Part shown: piece by piece, positions 1-12,228 of the stretch
Numbering within the stretch: the stretch's first letter is position 1
How the letters are laid out: every line of letters begins with the position of its first letter
Assembly (NCBI GenBank): GCA_022749755.1
Contig: CM040446.1
Span: 8,642,367 to 8,706,366 of the forward strand
Length of the DNA stretch: 64,000 nucleotides
From: Azadirachta indica
Lineage: Eukaryota; Streptophyta; Magnoliopsida; Sapindales; Meliaceae
Direction of reading: 5' to 3'
Position numbers and translations under genes: made by a program
The notes under the pieces: model-generated
Seen by the model: only the letters and a program-made list of their open reading frames with translations
The model's database searches: none
What the model was told of the DNA's origin: nothing

Positions 1-452
1 CAATAGTTAGGCCAACATCAATTACCTAACTTTAACAAATAAATAAACATTTAAAATTCTTTGAAAATAACCAAAACAGCTAAAACTTTAAATTACAACT
101 CACCAAATCCTTCTATCACCTAGAAATTAAACAAAACAAATTGAATTTAAGCTAAAAAATCTTTGAATTTCGTGCATCCTGATTTTGCTTTAAAAATGAA
201 CATGTTGTGAAAACGTTATCATAACCTTCTCTAAAGAACTCCAAATGCTCAACCGTAAAATTTTATAAAAAGCTTACTTCTTCAACTTTCTAGTTACATT
301 AACCTTATTTTAAAATATTACTTCAGTGAATACAGTTTAAATTTCAAAATTACCCCTCTAACAGTGTCTTCATAACTTAATAAATTAGGGTAATCTTCTT
401 GAACATATTGGCAGTTAAGTTCTGCTCTTGATGTTCGGACACTCCCGTGTCA
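1..452 (-). mobile_element. Family A gypsy 3' LTR, cut by window edge
   Basis: This is the low-coordinate LTR of a minus-strand element. It aligns by eye with the second half of the complete family A LTR at 51823-52595, so about 317 bp lie left of the window. The LTR begins on the minus strand with TGACAC, visible as gtgtca at 447-452. The purine-rich tract next to it, on the inner side, fits a polypurine tract. The end of the integrase frame (to 415) lies inside this LTR. Confidence 0.85.
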
Positions 453-1735
453 ATCTCCTCTGGTTGAAGAAGACTATCCTTGAGTTTATATTGTTGTGAT
501 CCTCATAGTATGGAGATAAATCCGAAACGTTGAATGTAGATAAAACCCCATAATTTTCTGGCAACTCGATCTTGTAAGCATTTTCTCCAATTCGTTGCAA
601 TACCTTAAATGGTCCATCAGCTTTAGGCTTGAGTTTAGCATATTTTCCAGGTGGAAAACGTGCTTTTTGAAGATGTATCCAAACCAAATCTCCTTCCTTG
701 AACTCGACATGCTTGCGATGTTTGTTTGTAGAAAGTTGATACTTCTCATTTTGTTTCAGAATTTTATCACGAACTTGCTCATGAAGCTTTTTGATACTCT
801 TAACTCTTGCTTCAGTATCTCCACTAAAGTATTGATGAATTGGAAGTGGAGCTAAAATCCATTGGGCTGATAGGATTTTTGCCATAAACTGCCACAAAAA
901 GACTTTGACTAGTATATTGGCTAGTTAATCGATTATAAGCAAATTCAATTTGAGCCAAAATAACATCCCATTGTCTGATATTCTTACCAACATAACTTCG
1001 TAAGAGATTTCCCAAACTTCGATTTGTCACTTTTGTTTGACCATCAGTTTGAAGATGATAAGAAGAGCTAAAATTGAGACTAGTGCCAAGTTTTCTCTAT
1101 AGTGTTCACCAAAAGAGACTCAAAAATTTAGAATCTCGATCGGAAACAATGGTTTTTAGAATACCATGCAGCTTCACTACCTCTTTAAAATACAAATAAG
1201 CCATATTAGAGGTATCCGCTGTTTTGTTGCATGGAATAAAATAAGCCATTTTAGAAAACCTATCCACCACCGCCATGACAGAATCTTTATTTCTTTGAGT
1301 TCTTGGTAACCCAACAATAAAATCTAGACTAACATCTTCTCATGGAGCGTTAGGCACTGATAATGGAGTATACAAACCTGTATTTTGCCCATGACTTTTT
1401 GCAACATAGCAGATCTTAGACCTTTCCACATGCTTCATCACATCGCATCCCATCTTTGGCCAAAAAAACTTATCTTTCAAGAGAGCAAGTGTTTTATTTC
1501 TACCAAAGTGACCTCCAACACAATTATCATGAGCTTCCATGATAATAGACTCTCTTAAAGAATATCGAGGAATGCACAAACAATTACCTTTCAAGAGATA
1601 GCTCTCTTGCCGCAAGAATTGCTTGTAAGGATAACTTTCACATTCTGCCCATATCTTGTCGAAGTCTGGATCACTTGCATATAATTCCTTCATGACTTCA
1701 AAGCCTATGACTTTCACTTGCATTGAGGATAGCAA
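415..1735 (-). pseudogene. Family A element 1 integrase, decayed
   Basis: This is the integrase part of the gypsy Pol polyprotein, in at least three broken reading frames. The N-terminal part (1340-1735) has the HHCC zinc-binding region, with GGHFGRNKT and a C-x2-C partly lost (CYVAKS). The core (about 1030-1340) contains SDRD but also an in-frame stop. The catalytic Glu is Lys: the frame at 1031-1033 reads GQTKVTN where family A element 2 has GQIEVTN. The C-terminal part (415-897) has GDLVWIHL, a GPF core and FNVSDLSPYY, and continues into the LTR. It cannot encode active integrase. Confidence 0.85.
453..466 (-). other. Polypurine tract of family A element 1
   Basis: Read on the minus strand this is a purine-rich run (AACCAGAGGAGAT) directly before the LTR start TGACAC. 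That is where the plus-strand DNA primer of an LTR retrotransposon lies. The same arrangement occurs next to the family A LTR at 48324. Confidence 0.6.
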
Positions 1736-1825
1736 GGAATGTTTTCGGCTAAGTGCATCAGCTACAACATTTTGAACTTCAGATTTGTGCTTGATGGTGA
1801 AGTTGAAAGATTGAAGAAATTCAAC

Positions 1826-3084
1826 CTATCCAGCATGTCTTCGATTTAGCTTTTGTTGGCTATTTATAAATTTCAAGGCCTCATGATCTGAATAGAGAAC
1901 AAATAGTTTTGAAAGAAGATATTGACTCCAATGAGCCAAAGAGCGACAGATTGCATACAACTCCTTATCGTAAGTAGAATATTTCTTGCGAGATTCATTT
2001 AGTTTCTCACTAAAGAAAGCAATTGGTTTGTTTCCTTGGCTCAAAACACCACAATTCCAATAGTTGATGCATCACATTCAACTTCGAACACTTGGTTAAA
2101 ATCTGGAAGTGAAAGAATGGGTGCTTGAGTTACCTTACTTTTGATAGTGTCAAAGCTCCTTTGTGCTTCTTCTGTCCACTTGAAAGTTTCTCCTTTAAGA
2201 CACTCAGTAATTGGAGCAACAATTGTGCTGAATCCTTTAATAAAACGCCGATAAAATGATGCAAGGCCATGAAAAATTCGAATATCATGCAAAGACTTAA
2301 GCATTGGCCAGTTGAGGATTGCTTCTACCTTGCTGGAATCCATCTTGATGCCTTCTTTAGATACAACATAGCTCAAAAAGACTAGGCTGTTAGTAAAGAA
2401 TTCACACTTCTTTAAATTAACATACAGCTTTTGTTGTCACAGTGTGTCGAACACTTAACGGAGATGGTTGACATGTTCTTCTTCATCCTTACTGTATACA
2501 AAAATATCATCAAAGTACACAACAACAAATTTTCCGATGAAAGGCTTGAAAACATGATTCATCAATCGCATAAAAGTACTTGGAATATTAGAGAGACCAA
2601 AGGGCATCACCATCCATTCGTAAAGCCCATCTCGAGTTTTAAAAGCAGTTTTTCATTCATCTCCAAGCCTCATTCTGATTTGATGATAGCCACTCTGAAG
2701 ATCGATCTTTGAAAAGATTTTAGCCCCATGAAGTTGGTCTAAAAGATCATCTAAGTGTGGAATTGGAAAGTGATAATCAACTGTTATCTTATTTATCGCT
2801 CTACTATCAACGTACATAAGCCACGATCTATCTTTTTTTGGTACTAAAAGTGCAGCAACAGCACAAAGACTCTTACTTTCTCGAACCAATCCCTTTGCAA
2901 TCAGCTCATCAACTTGTCTTTGTAACTCTTCATGCTCTTTTGGACTCATTCGATAAGCCGCCTTGTTTGGTAGAACAGCTCCTGGTACAAGATCAATGCA
3001 ATGTTGAATGTCTCTCATTGGAGGAAGTCCGGTTGGGATCTCCTCTAGAACAACATCATGAAACGCTTCAAGAAGTTGTTTCAT
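1826..3084 (-). pseudogene. Family A element 1 reverse transcriptase and RNase H, decayed
   Basis: The reverse transcriptase N-terminal part (2653-3084) shows [15 protein letters not shown], the conserved lead-in to gypsy RT, then [13 protein letters not shown]. The YFDD catalytic box can be read near 2506-2517, but frames are shifted between 2376 and 2653. The thumb/connection part (2041-2376) has [12 protein letters not shown]. RNase H follows with VECDAS and, at 1826-2044, YDKELYAIC and YSDHEALKF. At least three frame breaks split the protein, so it is a pseudogene. It lies between protease (higher coordinates) and integrase (lower), the normal Ty3/gypsy order. Confidence 0.87.
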
Positions 3085-3087
3085 GAT

Positions 3088-3780
3088 CTACGGTGGTTCA
3101 TTACTATCTTCATTTTCCTCAAACACAACTAGAACATAAACTTCATTTCCTAAATTCAACTCCTTTCGACATTTTGATATGATAAGCAAATTGTTTCCCT
3201 GTCCTTTTACAGGTTTAGGAATATTTTCCATCTTTGATGGACCCAAAACTATCTTTGTTCCATTTTTAACAAAAGTATAAGTGTTTTTATACCCATCATA
3301 CATAACCTTTCTATCATATTGCCAAGGTTTTCCCAAAACTAAATGACAAGCATCCAAGGGCACAACATCACACCAAACTTCATCCATATATTTTTTTCAA
3401 TTGAAAACGAAACACGACAACATTTGTTTACCTTTGTCTCACTGCCCTTTCGAAGCCAGGAAAGTTTGTATGGTTGAGGACGTTGCTCAGTTTTGAGGCA
3501 CAACTTCTCCACCATTTCAGTAGACACCACATTCTCAAAGCTGCCACCATTAATGATGATGTTACAAACCTTGCCATTAGAAGTACATCTTGTGTGAAAA
3601 ATGTTCTTTCGCAACCAATCTTCTCCTTCAAATGCAACGCCCAAATTTCGCCATAATCAGCATATACAACATCATCTTCTTCTACTTCTTTTGGAACTTC
3701 AGTATCAAATTGTGGACCTCCCTCAATTTCTTCATCAGCATCTTCTTCAACTAGTGTGATAATTTTGCGATTAGGACATT
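3088..3780 (-). pseudogene. Family A element 1 protease and acidic linker, decayed
   Basis: This is a retropepsin-like aspartic protease with the plant-gypsy motif VCNIIINGGS. The catalytic Asp expected in IIDGGS is Asn (GAT to AAT). After it come an LGKPWQYD box and a YKNTYTF stretch typical of the protease C-terminal half. The frame shifts between the overlapping parts at 3339-3644 and 3088-3387. The acidic stretch between the zinc knuckle and protease (about 3646-3780) is rich in Glu and Asp. The protease is inferred inactive. Confidence 0.8.
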
Positions 3781-3781
3781 C

Positions 3782-4795
3782 CTAAGCAATATGCCCAACA
3801 CCTTGACATTTGAAGCATCGTCGAGAATTCGTGCTTGGTTGCTGCTTAGAGCTAGTTCCCACATCATTCTTGACAGGAATCTTGGTTGCTGATTTCATGG
3901 TAGAAGTATTTTTGAAAATGGAGGTGTTCCCATGATTGGAAGTGATGTCACGGGCTGAAAAACGAGTCCCACTCCCTCGTGCTTCTCTTTGTTGCTTCTC
4001 CACCTTTAGAGGCCAGTCTGCACACATCATTGTAGCTCTAATAAGGTTGCAATTGGACTATATTTCCAATTTTTGATCTCAATCCTCCTAAATAACGAGC
4101 AATTGTTTGTTCTTCCGGCTTAACAATATCACACTTCAACATAAGGTGATCAAATTCCGCATTATATTCTTCCACAGATAGATCTTTTCGCTTGAAATTG
4201 TGAAACTTTAAGAAAATATCTTGCCGATAATTTTCCGGTAAGTATTTTCGCTTTAGTTCCCTCTTCATCTTTTCCCAAGTGACAAGTTTACCTCTTCCTT
4301 CACGTACTTTTTGTCTCTTGAGATTTTCCCACCATAAAGATGCATGCTTCTTTAGCTTGATGGCAACAAGTTTCACCTTCATATGCTCAGGAACATCCTT
4401 GAACTCAAAAATTCGTTCAATGGTGTGGAGCCAATCAACAAATTCTTCCGGTTGCATCCTTCTTTTAAAATCTAGAATATCTACTTTCATATTGAAATCT
4501 TTTTCAAAATGAAAGTTTTGTAATTCTCTTGGGTGTGGGGGAGTGTTGCTGCCACTTGACAAACGACTTGGAACATGGTGAAAAGGATTTAAGCCCTTTT
4601 CTTCTTCACTAAGAGCTTCATGGATAGGTTCTATATGCTACTGAATTCTCTCTTGATTTTCAAATACCTCCAATCGTTGTTGAGTTGTTGAAGTTGCTAG
4701 ATTTGTCTCCTCATTTCTGCCATTAGAGCATCACGGGGATCAGCTTGTGTTTGAAAGACCTTCCTCAGATTGTTTTTGGCGACAACAGATAGCCA
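3782..4795 (-). pseudogene. Family A element 1 Gag with zinc knuckle, decayed
   Basis: Gag is the capsid-nucleocapsid precursor. The segment at 4038-4562 carries a Retrotrans_gag-type core with VDWLHTIERIFEF, KKHASLWWENL, RKYLPENY and SVEEYNAEFDHLM. Downstream, 3782-4030 holds the CCHC zinc knuckle CFKCQGVGHIA, ended by a stop codon before its last Cys. A possible start ATG lies near 4795, but stops interrupt the leader-proximal part. A frameshift near 4035 separates capsid from nucleocapsid. Confidence 0.83.
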
Positions 4796-4806
4796 TGGAA
4801 CCTTGA

Positions 4807-4818
4807 ACTCTGATACCA
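4807..4818 (-). other. Primer-binding site of family A element 1 (initiator tRNA-Met)
   Basis: Minus-strand TGGTATCAGAGT matches 11 of 12 positions of the complement of the plant initiator tRNA-Met 3' end. It lies three bases from the LTR end at 4822, so it fixes the element's orientation as minus. Confidence 0.85.
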
Positions 4819-4821
4819 AAT

Positions 4822-5038
4822 TGATATAGAAAATGGAGGTTTGTGCAGGGATTTACGTTTTTAACTAAATAAGGGTTGAAATAAGCTTTCCGCCTAAGTT
4901 TTACAACAAAAGGGATACAGAAACACTACCCTAATTTGCTAACCAAAGGTTGTAGAATTCAAAAGAACACACTTACCACTCTATAAAAAATTCTCCAAGA
5001 GATACAGAGTATAAAATACAAGAATTTTATTAAACTCA
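4822..5038 (-). mobile_element. Family A element 1 5' LTR, truncated
   Basis: The LTR starts next to the PBS and follows the complete LTR at 51823-52595 for about 215 bp. At about 5038 it switches abruptly to the leader of a family B element. The outer 550 bp of the LTR, including promoter and outer terminus, are missing, so no target-site duplication can be read. Confidence 0.8.
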
Positions 5039-5486
5039 CTCTCATGTTTAAGCACTCCAATGTCTTCATACTCTCACACTCTTAATTAAGATTTAAATGA
5101 CAATTTAAGATAAGAAGCAACCAAAACAAATCACAAGATTCAATAAGCAATCCTTAAAAATTTGATGCAAGTAATGATAATATTGGATCAAGAGCAAGGA
5201 ATATTAGGTCAATACTACAAAAAATTATGAATATAATGGATAACAATAATTCTTTCTTTTTTTTTTATTCTATTTCTCTTTTTTTCGCTTTTTTTTATAA
5301 CAATAAAATATGAATTCAAAATATATTGAAGGAAGTAAAACAAAAAATTCAAATTTGGACCAGAATTTAGCCACAATATTTTTTTTTGATATTTTTTTTC
5401 CAGAATTCTAATTGAAGAAGTAAAGGAACAATAAACATGTAAAGAATAACTTAAACTTGCCTTAGAACCAAAACTTTGATATCAAA
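5039..5486 (-). mobile_element. Family B 5' leader with degenerate PBS
   Basis: This non-coding stretch matches the leader of the family B copies at 39154-39685 (minus) and 14642-15036 (plus). It contains long T/A runs (5250-5400). The PBS position (5473-5484) is decayed: the tRNA-Met complement carries several mismatches. No coding sequence is present. Confidence 0.75.
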
Positions 5487-6291
5487 TAATACGAACCTCG
5501 CCAATAACGTGACTAAACCCAACACTTAATGTAGTAACAAACCCCAAGATTTTTCCCCAAAATACAAGTTTATTGAGCCTTGACCCGATATCTATTTAGA
5601 TATGAACCAAGACTATGATTACTCAAACGCCACACCAAAAATCTTTAAGAAAACATTTAACAATTTAAATGATAAGTTTGATTGTTTTTCAAAGTCGTAA
5701 GAAATACTTTAACACTGCAAGGATGATAAGTTTGATGATAAGTTCAAGAATAAGAATTTGTTAGAAATAATTTAACACTCAAATTGCTTTCTTCATTTAA
5801 AAAATGAAAGCCTTTTTTATAAGTAAATACAAATGGAAAATGTTAAAGGTTAGGTCAACAATTTTACCTAACAATTTGACAAAATAAATACAAACTTTTT
5901 GACTTTTAAAATTACAAATTTCAAACATGAAAATGTAAGCAATGACATCGTACGTGTATGACATAAGTGATTACGTCATTTTAAGATTCTTAAAAATTAC
6001 ACAAATGGACTATAATTTTTGAAAATTTTCATATTAGTCTTCTTGGACTCTGATCACTTGAACGATGTTCACTGAGCCTAATTCTTCAAGACGTGTATCC
6101 TGAATTGTATTTAAATCACACATCTTTTTAATTAGTCCATTTAAGGCACTTTGCAATGTCTTGACTCTAGCTCTTGTAATCGGTTCACTTAGCACGCTTA
6201 GCAAATCATATAGATATTTCAATTGAGTATCTCCAGCTTTATGTGTGAGTTTCTCCTCTTATTTGTGTAGTTGCGCAACTTCGTTGCATCA
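5487..6291 (-). mobile_element. Family B LTR copy B1 (5' LTR, minus)
   Basis: This complete LTR of about 805 bp runs from taatacgaacc (terminal TGATAC changed to TAATAC) to gttgcatca. It aligns with the B LTRs at 13833, 39688 and 43416. On the minus strand it encodes the end of the Pol frame (6034-6222), including EPITRARVKTLQSALNGLI, a CR-like integrase tail. Its outer end directly abuts the satellite array at 6292, so this element inserted into the satellite. The other flank is lost. Confidence 0.87.
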
Positions 6292-9200
6292 GATAGGCCA
6301 CACGTCTTGTTACTTAGATTCGTGTGAGGATCATTTCAATGCATTTTAATTCAAAAATGGAGAAGTTGAAAATGTACGATTTCGAGGTCAGAATTTTCAA
6401 ATGCGAAAAGTGCTTGAAAAATGATTTCCATTCGAGACAGGCCATAGGTTTTGTTACCCAGCATCGTGTGAGCATCATTGCGGTATATTTTATTTACAAA
6501 ACGGAGAAGTTGAGAATTTGCGATTTTTGAGGCTGAATTGTCGACGAAAAAAACAATTTTAATTTGAGACAGGTCACTTGTCTTCTTACTCAGCTTCGTG
6601 TGAGGATCATTGCGGTGTATGTTAATTCGAAAATGGAAAAGTTGAAAAATGTACGATTTTCGGGGCCAGAATTGTCAAACGCGAAAAGTACTTAAAAAAC
6701 AATTTCAATTTGAGACAGGTCACACGTTTTGTTACTCAAAATAGCGTGACAATCATTGCGTTGCATTTTAATTCAAAAACGGAGAAATTGAAATTGTACG
6801 ATTTTCAAGGCCGAAATTATCAAATGTGAAACGGACTCCAAAAATGATTTCAATTCGAGATGGGCCACATGTTTTGTTACTTAACATCACTGAGCATCAT
6901 TGTAGTGCATTTTATTTACAAAACAGAGAAGTTGAGAATGTGTGATTTCGGGGCCAGAATTGTTGGACGCAAAAAGCACACGAAAAATGATTTTAACTCG
7001 AGACGGGCCACATGTCTTATTACTCAGCATCACGTGAAGCTCATTACGATGCATTCTAATTCGAAAGCGAAAAAGTTAAAAATATACGATTTTCGAGATT
7101 GGAGTTGTTAAACGCCAAAAGTATGCAAAAAACGATTTTAATTTCAGACGGGACGCAGGTCTTGGTACTCAGCTTCGTGTGAGGATCATTACAGTGTATT
7201 TTAATTAAAAAACGAAGAACTTGAAATTGTATGATTTTCGGGGCCAAAATTGTTAAACACGAAACGAACTTGAAAAATGATTTCAATTCGAGACGGGCCA
7301 CATGTTTTGTTGCTCAGCATCGCTGAGCATCATTTCAGTGTATTTTATTTCGAAAACGGAAAAGTTGAAAATGTGTAATTTTTAGGGTCAGAGTTGTCAA
7401 ATGCGAAAAATACGCAAAAAAATGATTTTGATTCTAGACGAGTCACATGTCTTGTTACTCAGTTTCGTGTGATGATCATAGCGATACATTTTGATTTGAA
7501 AACGAAGAAGTTAAGAATGTACGATTTTTGTGTTGTCAAACGCGAAAAGTACGCAAGAACCATTTTAATTGGAAACGGGCCATACGTCTTGTTACTTAAC
7601 TTCCTGTAAGGATCATTGTGATGCTTTTTAATCCGAAAATGGAGAAGTTGAAAATGTATGATTTCGGGGTCAGAATTGTCAAACGTGAAAAGTGCTTGAA
7701 AAATTATTTCAATTTGAGACGGGCTACAGGTCTTGTTACTCAGCATCATTTGAGTATCATTGCGGTGCATTTTATTTACAAAATGGAGAAGTTGAGAATT
7801 TACGATTTTCAGGGCTGGAATTGTCAGACGCAAAAAGTACGCGAAAAACAATTTTAAATCAAGATGGGCCATACGTTTTGTTACTCGGTTTCATGGGAGG
7901 ATTATTGCGGTGCATTTAAATTCAAGAACTGAGAAGTTGAAAATGTACGATTTTCGTGGCCGGAATTGCAAACGCGAAACAGAGTCAAAAAAAGATTTCA
8001 ATTTGAGATGGGCAACACATCTTGTTACTCAGTATCGCGTGAGAATCGTTGCGGTGCATTTTAATTCGAAAATGGAGAAGTTGAAATTGTGCGATTTTAC
8101 TCAACATCGTGTGAGCATCCTTGTGGTAAATTTATTTTGAAACTAAAAAAGTTAAAAATATGGAATTTTCGGGACCGGAATTGTCAAACGCCAAAAGTCC
8201 ACGAAAAATGATTTCAATTTGAGACTGGCCACATGTCTTTTTACTCAACATTGCATGAGCATCATTGCAGTGTATTTTATTTTGAAGACGGAGAATTTTA
8301 AAATGTATGGTTTTCAGAGCCGGAATAGTCAATCATGAAAAGTACGCAAAAAACGATTTTAATTCGAGATGGGCCACATTTCTTGTTACTCAGTTTCGCG
8401 TGAGAATCATTGTGGTGTATTTTAATTCTAAAATAGAGAAGTTGAAAATACGATTTTTGGGGCCAAAATTGTCAAAGGTGAAACAGATTTGAAAAACAAT
8501 TTTAATTCGAGACAGGCCACACGTCTTATTACTCAGCATCGCACGACCATCATTGCGACGTATTTTATTTCGAAAACAGAAAAGTTAAAAATATGCGATT
8601 TTCGGGGCTGGAGTTGTCAAACGTCAATAGTATGCGAAAAATGATTTTAATTGAAGACCAGCCACACATCTTGTTACTTATCTTTATGTAAGGATCATTG
8701 CGGTGGATTTTAATTCGAAAACGGAAAAATTAAAATTGTACGATTTTCAGGGCTGGAATTATCAAACGCAAAACAGACTCAAAAAAAGGTTTCAATTTGA
8801 GACGGGCCATATTTTTATTACTAAGCATCGCTGACAACATTGCGGTGCATTTTATTTACAAAACGGAGAACTTGAAAATGTACGATCTTTAAGGTCGGAA
8901 TTGTCAAACGTGAAATGGAGTTAGAAAATAGTTTCAATTCGAGATGAGCAACACGTCTTTCACACAGTATCGTGTGTGAATCAATGCGGTGCATTTTAAT
9001 TCAAAAAAGGAGAACCTGCAAATGTGCAATTTACGAGGCCAGAGTTGTCAAACGCGGAAAGTACGTGAAAAATGATTTTAATTTGAGACGGGCCACATGT
9101 CTAGTTACTCAGCTACGTGTGAGGATCATTGCGGTGCATTTTAATTCAAAAATAGAGAACTTGAAAATGTACAATTTTCGAGGCAGAAATTGTCAAATGC

Positions 9201-10950
9201 GAAACGGAATCAAAAACCGATATCAATTTGAGACGAGTCACAGTCTTGTTACTCAGCATCTCGTGATGATCATTGTGGTGCATTTTATTTTGAGAACGGA
9301 GAATTTGAAAATGTGCGATTTTGTGGGCTGGAATTGTCAAACGCGAAACAGATTTAGGGAATGATTTCAATTCGAGACGGGCCACATGTCTTACTACTCA
9401 GCATCATATGAAGATCAGTCTGATGTATTTTAATTCGAAAATGAAAAAGTTGAAAATGTATGATTTTTGGAGACCGAATTGTGAAATACAAAAAGTGCTC
9501 GAAAAATGATTTCAATTCAAGGCGGGCCACATGTCTTATTACTCAGCATCGTGTGAGCATTATTGAGATGCATTTTATTTTAAAAATGGAGAAGTTAGAA
9601 ATATGCGATTTTCGGGCCGGAGTTGTCAAATGTGAAGAGTACGCTAAAAACAATTTTAATTCGAGACAGACCACATGTATTGTTACTCATCTTTGTGTGA
9701 GGATCGTTGCGGTAGATTTTAATTCGAAAACGGGGAACTTAAAAATGTACGATTTTCGGGGCTGGAATTGTGAAATGCAAAACGGAGTCTAAAAACGATT
9801 TCAATTCGAGACGGACACCACGTACTGTTATTCAGCATTATGTGAGAATCATTGTTGTGCATTTTAATTTGAGAATGGAGAAATTGAAAATTTACGATTT
9901 TCGGGGTCAGAATTGTCAAACGCTAAAAGTGCTCAAAAAACGATTTCAATTCGAGATGGGCCACATGTTTTGTTATTGAACTTTGTGTGAGGATCATTAC
10001 GGTGTATTTTATTTCAAAAATGAAAAAGTTCAAAATTTTTGATTTTTTAGGCCAGAATTGTCAAACACCAAAAATGATTTTAATTTGAGACGGGTAACAT
10101 GTCTTATTACTCAACTTCATGTGATGATCAATAAGGTACATTTTATTTCAAAAAATAGATAAGTTGAAAATTTACGATTTTCGGGGGCCGGAATTGTTAA
10201 ACGCGAAAAGTTGGTGAAAAAACAATTTTAATTCGAGACAGGCCACACGTTTTGCTACTCAGAATCCTATGAAGATCATTATGGTGCATATTTTGTTGAA
10301 AAACGGAGATGATCAAAATGTGCGATTTTCGGTGTTCGAATTATCAAACACGAAACGGACTTGGAAAACAAATTCAATTCAAGACAACTCACACGTCTTA
10401 TTATTTAGCATTGCGTGAAGGTCGTTGAGGCACATTTATTTTGAAAACGAACAAGTTAAAAATGTGTGATTTTCGGGGCCGGAATTGTCAAACGTGAAAC
10501 GGATTTGGAAACGATTTCAATTTGAGATGGGCAACATGTCTTGTTACTCAGCAACGCTTGAGAACATTGTGGCGTATTTTAGTTCGAAAATAGAAAAGTT
10601 AAAAATGTATGATTTTGGGGGTCAGAATTATCAAACGCGAAAAGTACTCGAAAAACGATTTCAATTCGAAACGGGCCACACGACTTGTTACTCAGCATCG
10701 TATGAGGATCATTATGGTACATTTTATTTCGAAAACGGAGAAGTTGAAAACATACGATTTTTAAGGCCAGAATTGTTAAATGGGAAACGAATTTGATAAA
10801 CGATTTCAATTCAGGACGGGTAACATGACTTGTTACTCAGGATCAAATGAGAATCATTACGGTGTATTTTAATTTGAAGATGGAAAAGTTGAAAATGTGT
10901 GATTTTCGGGGCCAAATTTGTCTAACGCGAAACAGACTTGGAAAACGAAT
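6292..10950. repeat. Satellite array, about 32 monomers of about 145 bp
   Basis: A head-to-tail tandem repeat. The anchor ttgttactcagc recurs at about 6308, 6451, 6583, 6729, 6874, 7017, 7162, 7307, 7452 and 7590, and onward to about 10840. Most spacings are 143-146 bp, with occasional 132-138 bp deletions. Each monomer has a gcatcgtgtgag/gcttcgtgtgag box, a cgaaaacggagaagttgaaaa box, gattttcggggc, and a caattcgagacgggcc box. Monomers differ at many positions, so the array is old or at an edge. Short open frames on both strands share the period and are by-products. The left edge abuts a B LTR and the right edge a D fragment. Function is unknown; a centromeric role is only inferred. Confidence 0.93.
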
Positions 10951-10974
10951 TTGTTGGAGAATCGTTAGAGTGCA

Positions 10975-12228
10975 TATGGACTAATACTTTCTCTAATATA
11001 TCCCTTAGTTAACAACTCCTCAACCTGTGTTTGGAGCTTCTTTGTCTCCTTGGGATTACTCGTATAGGTTTGTTTATTTGTAAATGAAGCTTCAGGAATG
11101 AAATCGATCTGATGCTCGATACCCTGATGGGTGGCAATCCATTGGGTATTTTCTCAGGAAAAACATCTTCATAAGCCTGTAAAAGAGAAATAAACACAGT
11201 AGGCAAAGAAGTATTAAGGTCATTAGTGTTTAAGTAAAGTTCCTTTTTACATAAAAGCTCACTTGTTTCTTTTTACACTCAATTGTTTCTTTTCTCTCCA
11301 CTCTTTTTCCCTCATTTGAATTCTACCCCTTTGCATTCAAACTCACTTTTTTTTCTTTCTCGTTATTTTTGTCACTCTTTTCTTTTGAAAACTCACTCTC
11401 TTTTGTTACATCTTCACTCACTCTTTTCTCCTCGCTCTTATTTTCTCTCTCACTTTGCATTCTTCTAAACTCACCTCATAAACATCTTTAGGTGAAAGTG
11501 GTATAAGAGTAATTTTCTTCCCATCATTCTCAAAAGTTTAATGATTTGTAAAACCATTATGCAACACCCTTCATCATATTGCCAAGGGCATCCCAACAAG
11601 AGATGACCAACATGCATGAGCACTACATCAAACAACAAATCATCTCTATACTTGCCTATTTTGAAGGCAAAAAGAACTTACTTTGTCACCTTAACTTCCC
11701 CATAATCATTGAGCCACTTCGACTTGTAAGGATGTGGATGTTTTAAAGTCGGTAACCCCAACTTTTCAACAAAAGTAGTACTAGCAACATTAATTATACT
11801 GTCACCATTAATTATCAAATCACAAACCCTATCCTTTACAAGACACCTAATATGGAAAAGATTCTCTCTTTGATCACATTCTTCCTGTTGGACATGTACA
11901 TTCAAAACTCTTCTTACTACAAGAGCCTTACCACTTTTAGCCATAATAAATTGCTCATCCCCTTCTTCATCACTTGTATTTTCAAGAGGTGGCATCGTCT
12001 CGTGTTCATTCCCTCTTCACTAGCCAATAGTACTCTCCATCAAGCATGAATATGGTTCTTTGATTTGGGCAATCCCGCTTGTAATGTGCTACACCTTGAC
12101 ACTTAAAACATTTAATATTTCTTATGTTAGTAGTAGAATCAAGTTTACCCTTATTTTTACTTGGGTTGGATGTTTTTGGAGACTCTTTGGATTCAATTTT
12201 AGGCTTAGATAATGAAACCTTGTCATCT
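10975..12228 (-). pseudogene. Family D internal fragment: RT start, protease, gag tail
   Basis: Colinear with 59120-60450 of the D element. At low coordinates is the RT lead-in (AYEDVFPEKIPNGLPPIR), then a basic Lys/Ser/Glu-rich linker with about 60 bp missing near 11252. Next is the protease region (11678-11995) with VCDLIINGDS, where the active-site Asp is Asn and the second Gly is Asp. The zinc-knuckle and Gag tail remnant ends at about 12228. Frames are broken. The piece has no LTRs of its own. Confidence 0.82.

Noticed and set aside
2431..2712. 93-codon plus-strand frame, and its twin at 50276-50557
   Set aside because: It is the complementary shadow of the reverse transcriptase palm of family A, present wherever that domain is.
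6324..10809. Many short open frames on both strands between 6.3 and 10.8 kb, with similar peptides
   Set aside because: They repeat with the 145-bp period of the satellite and occur in both orientations. They are by-products of the tandem repeat, not a protein family.
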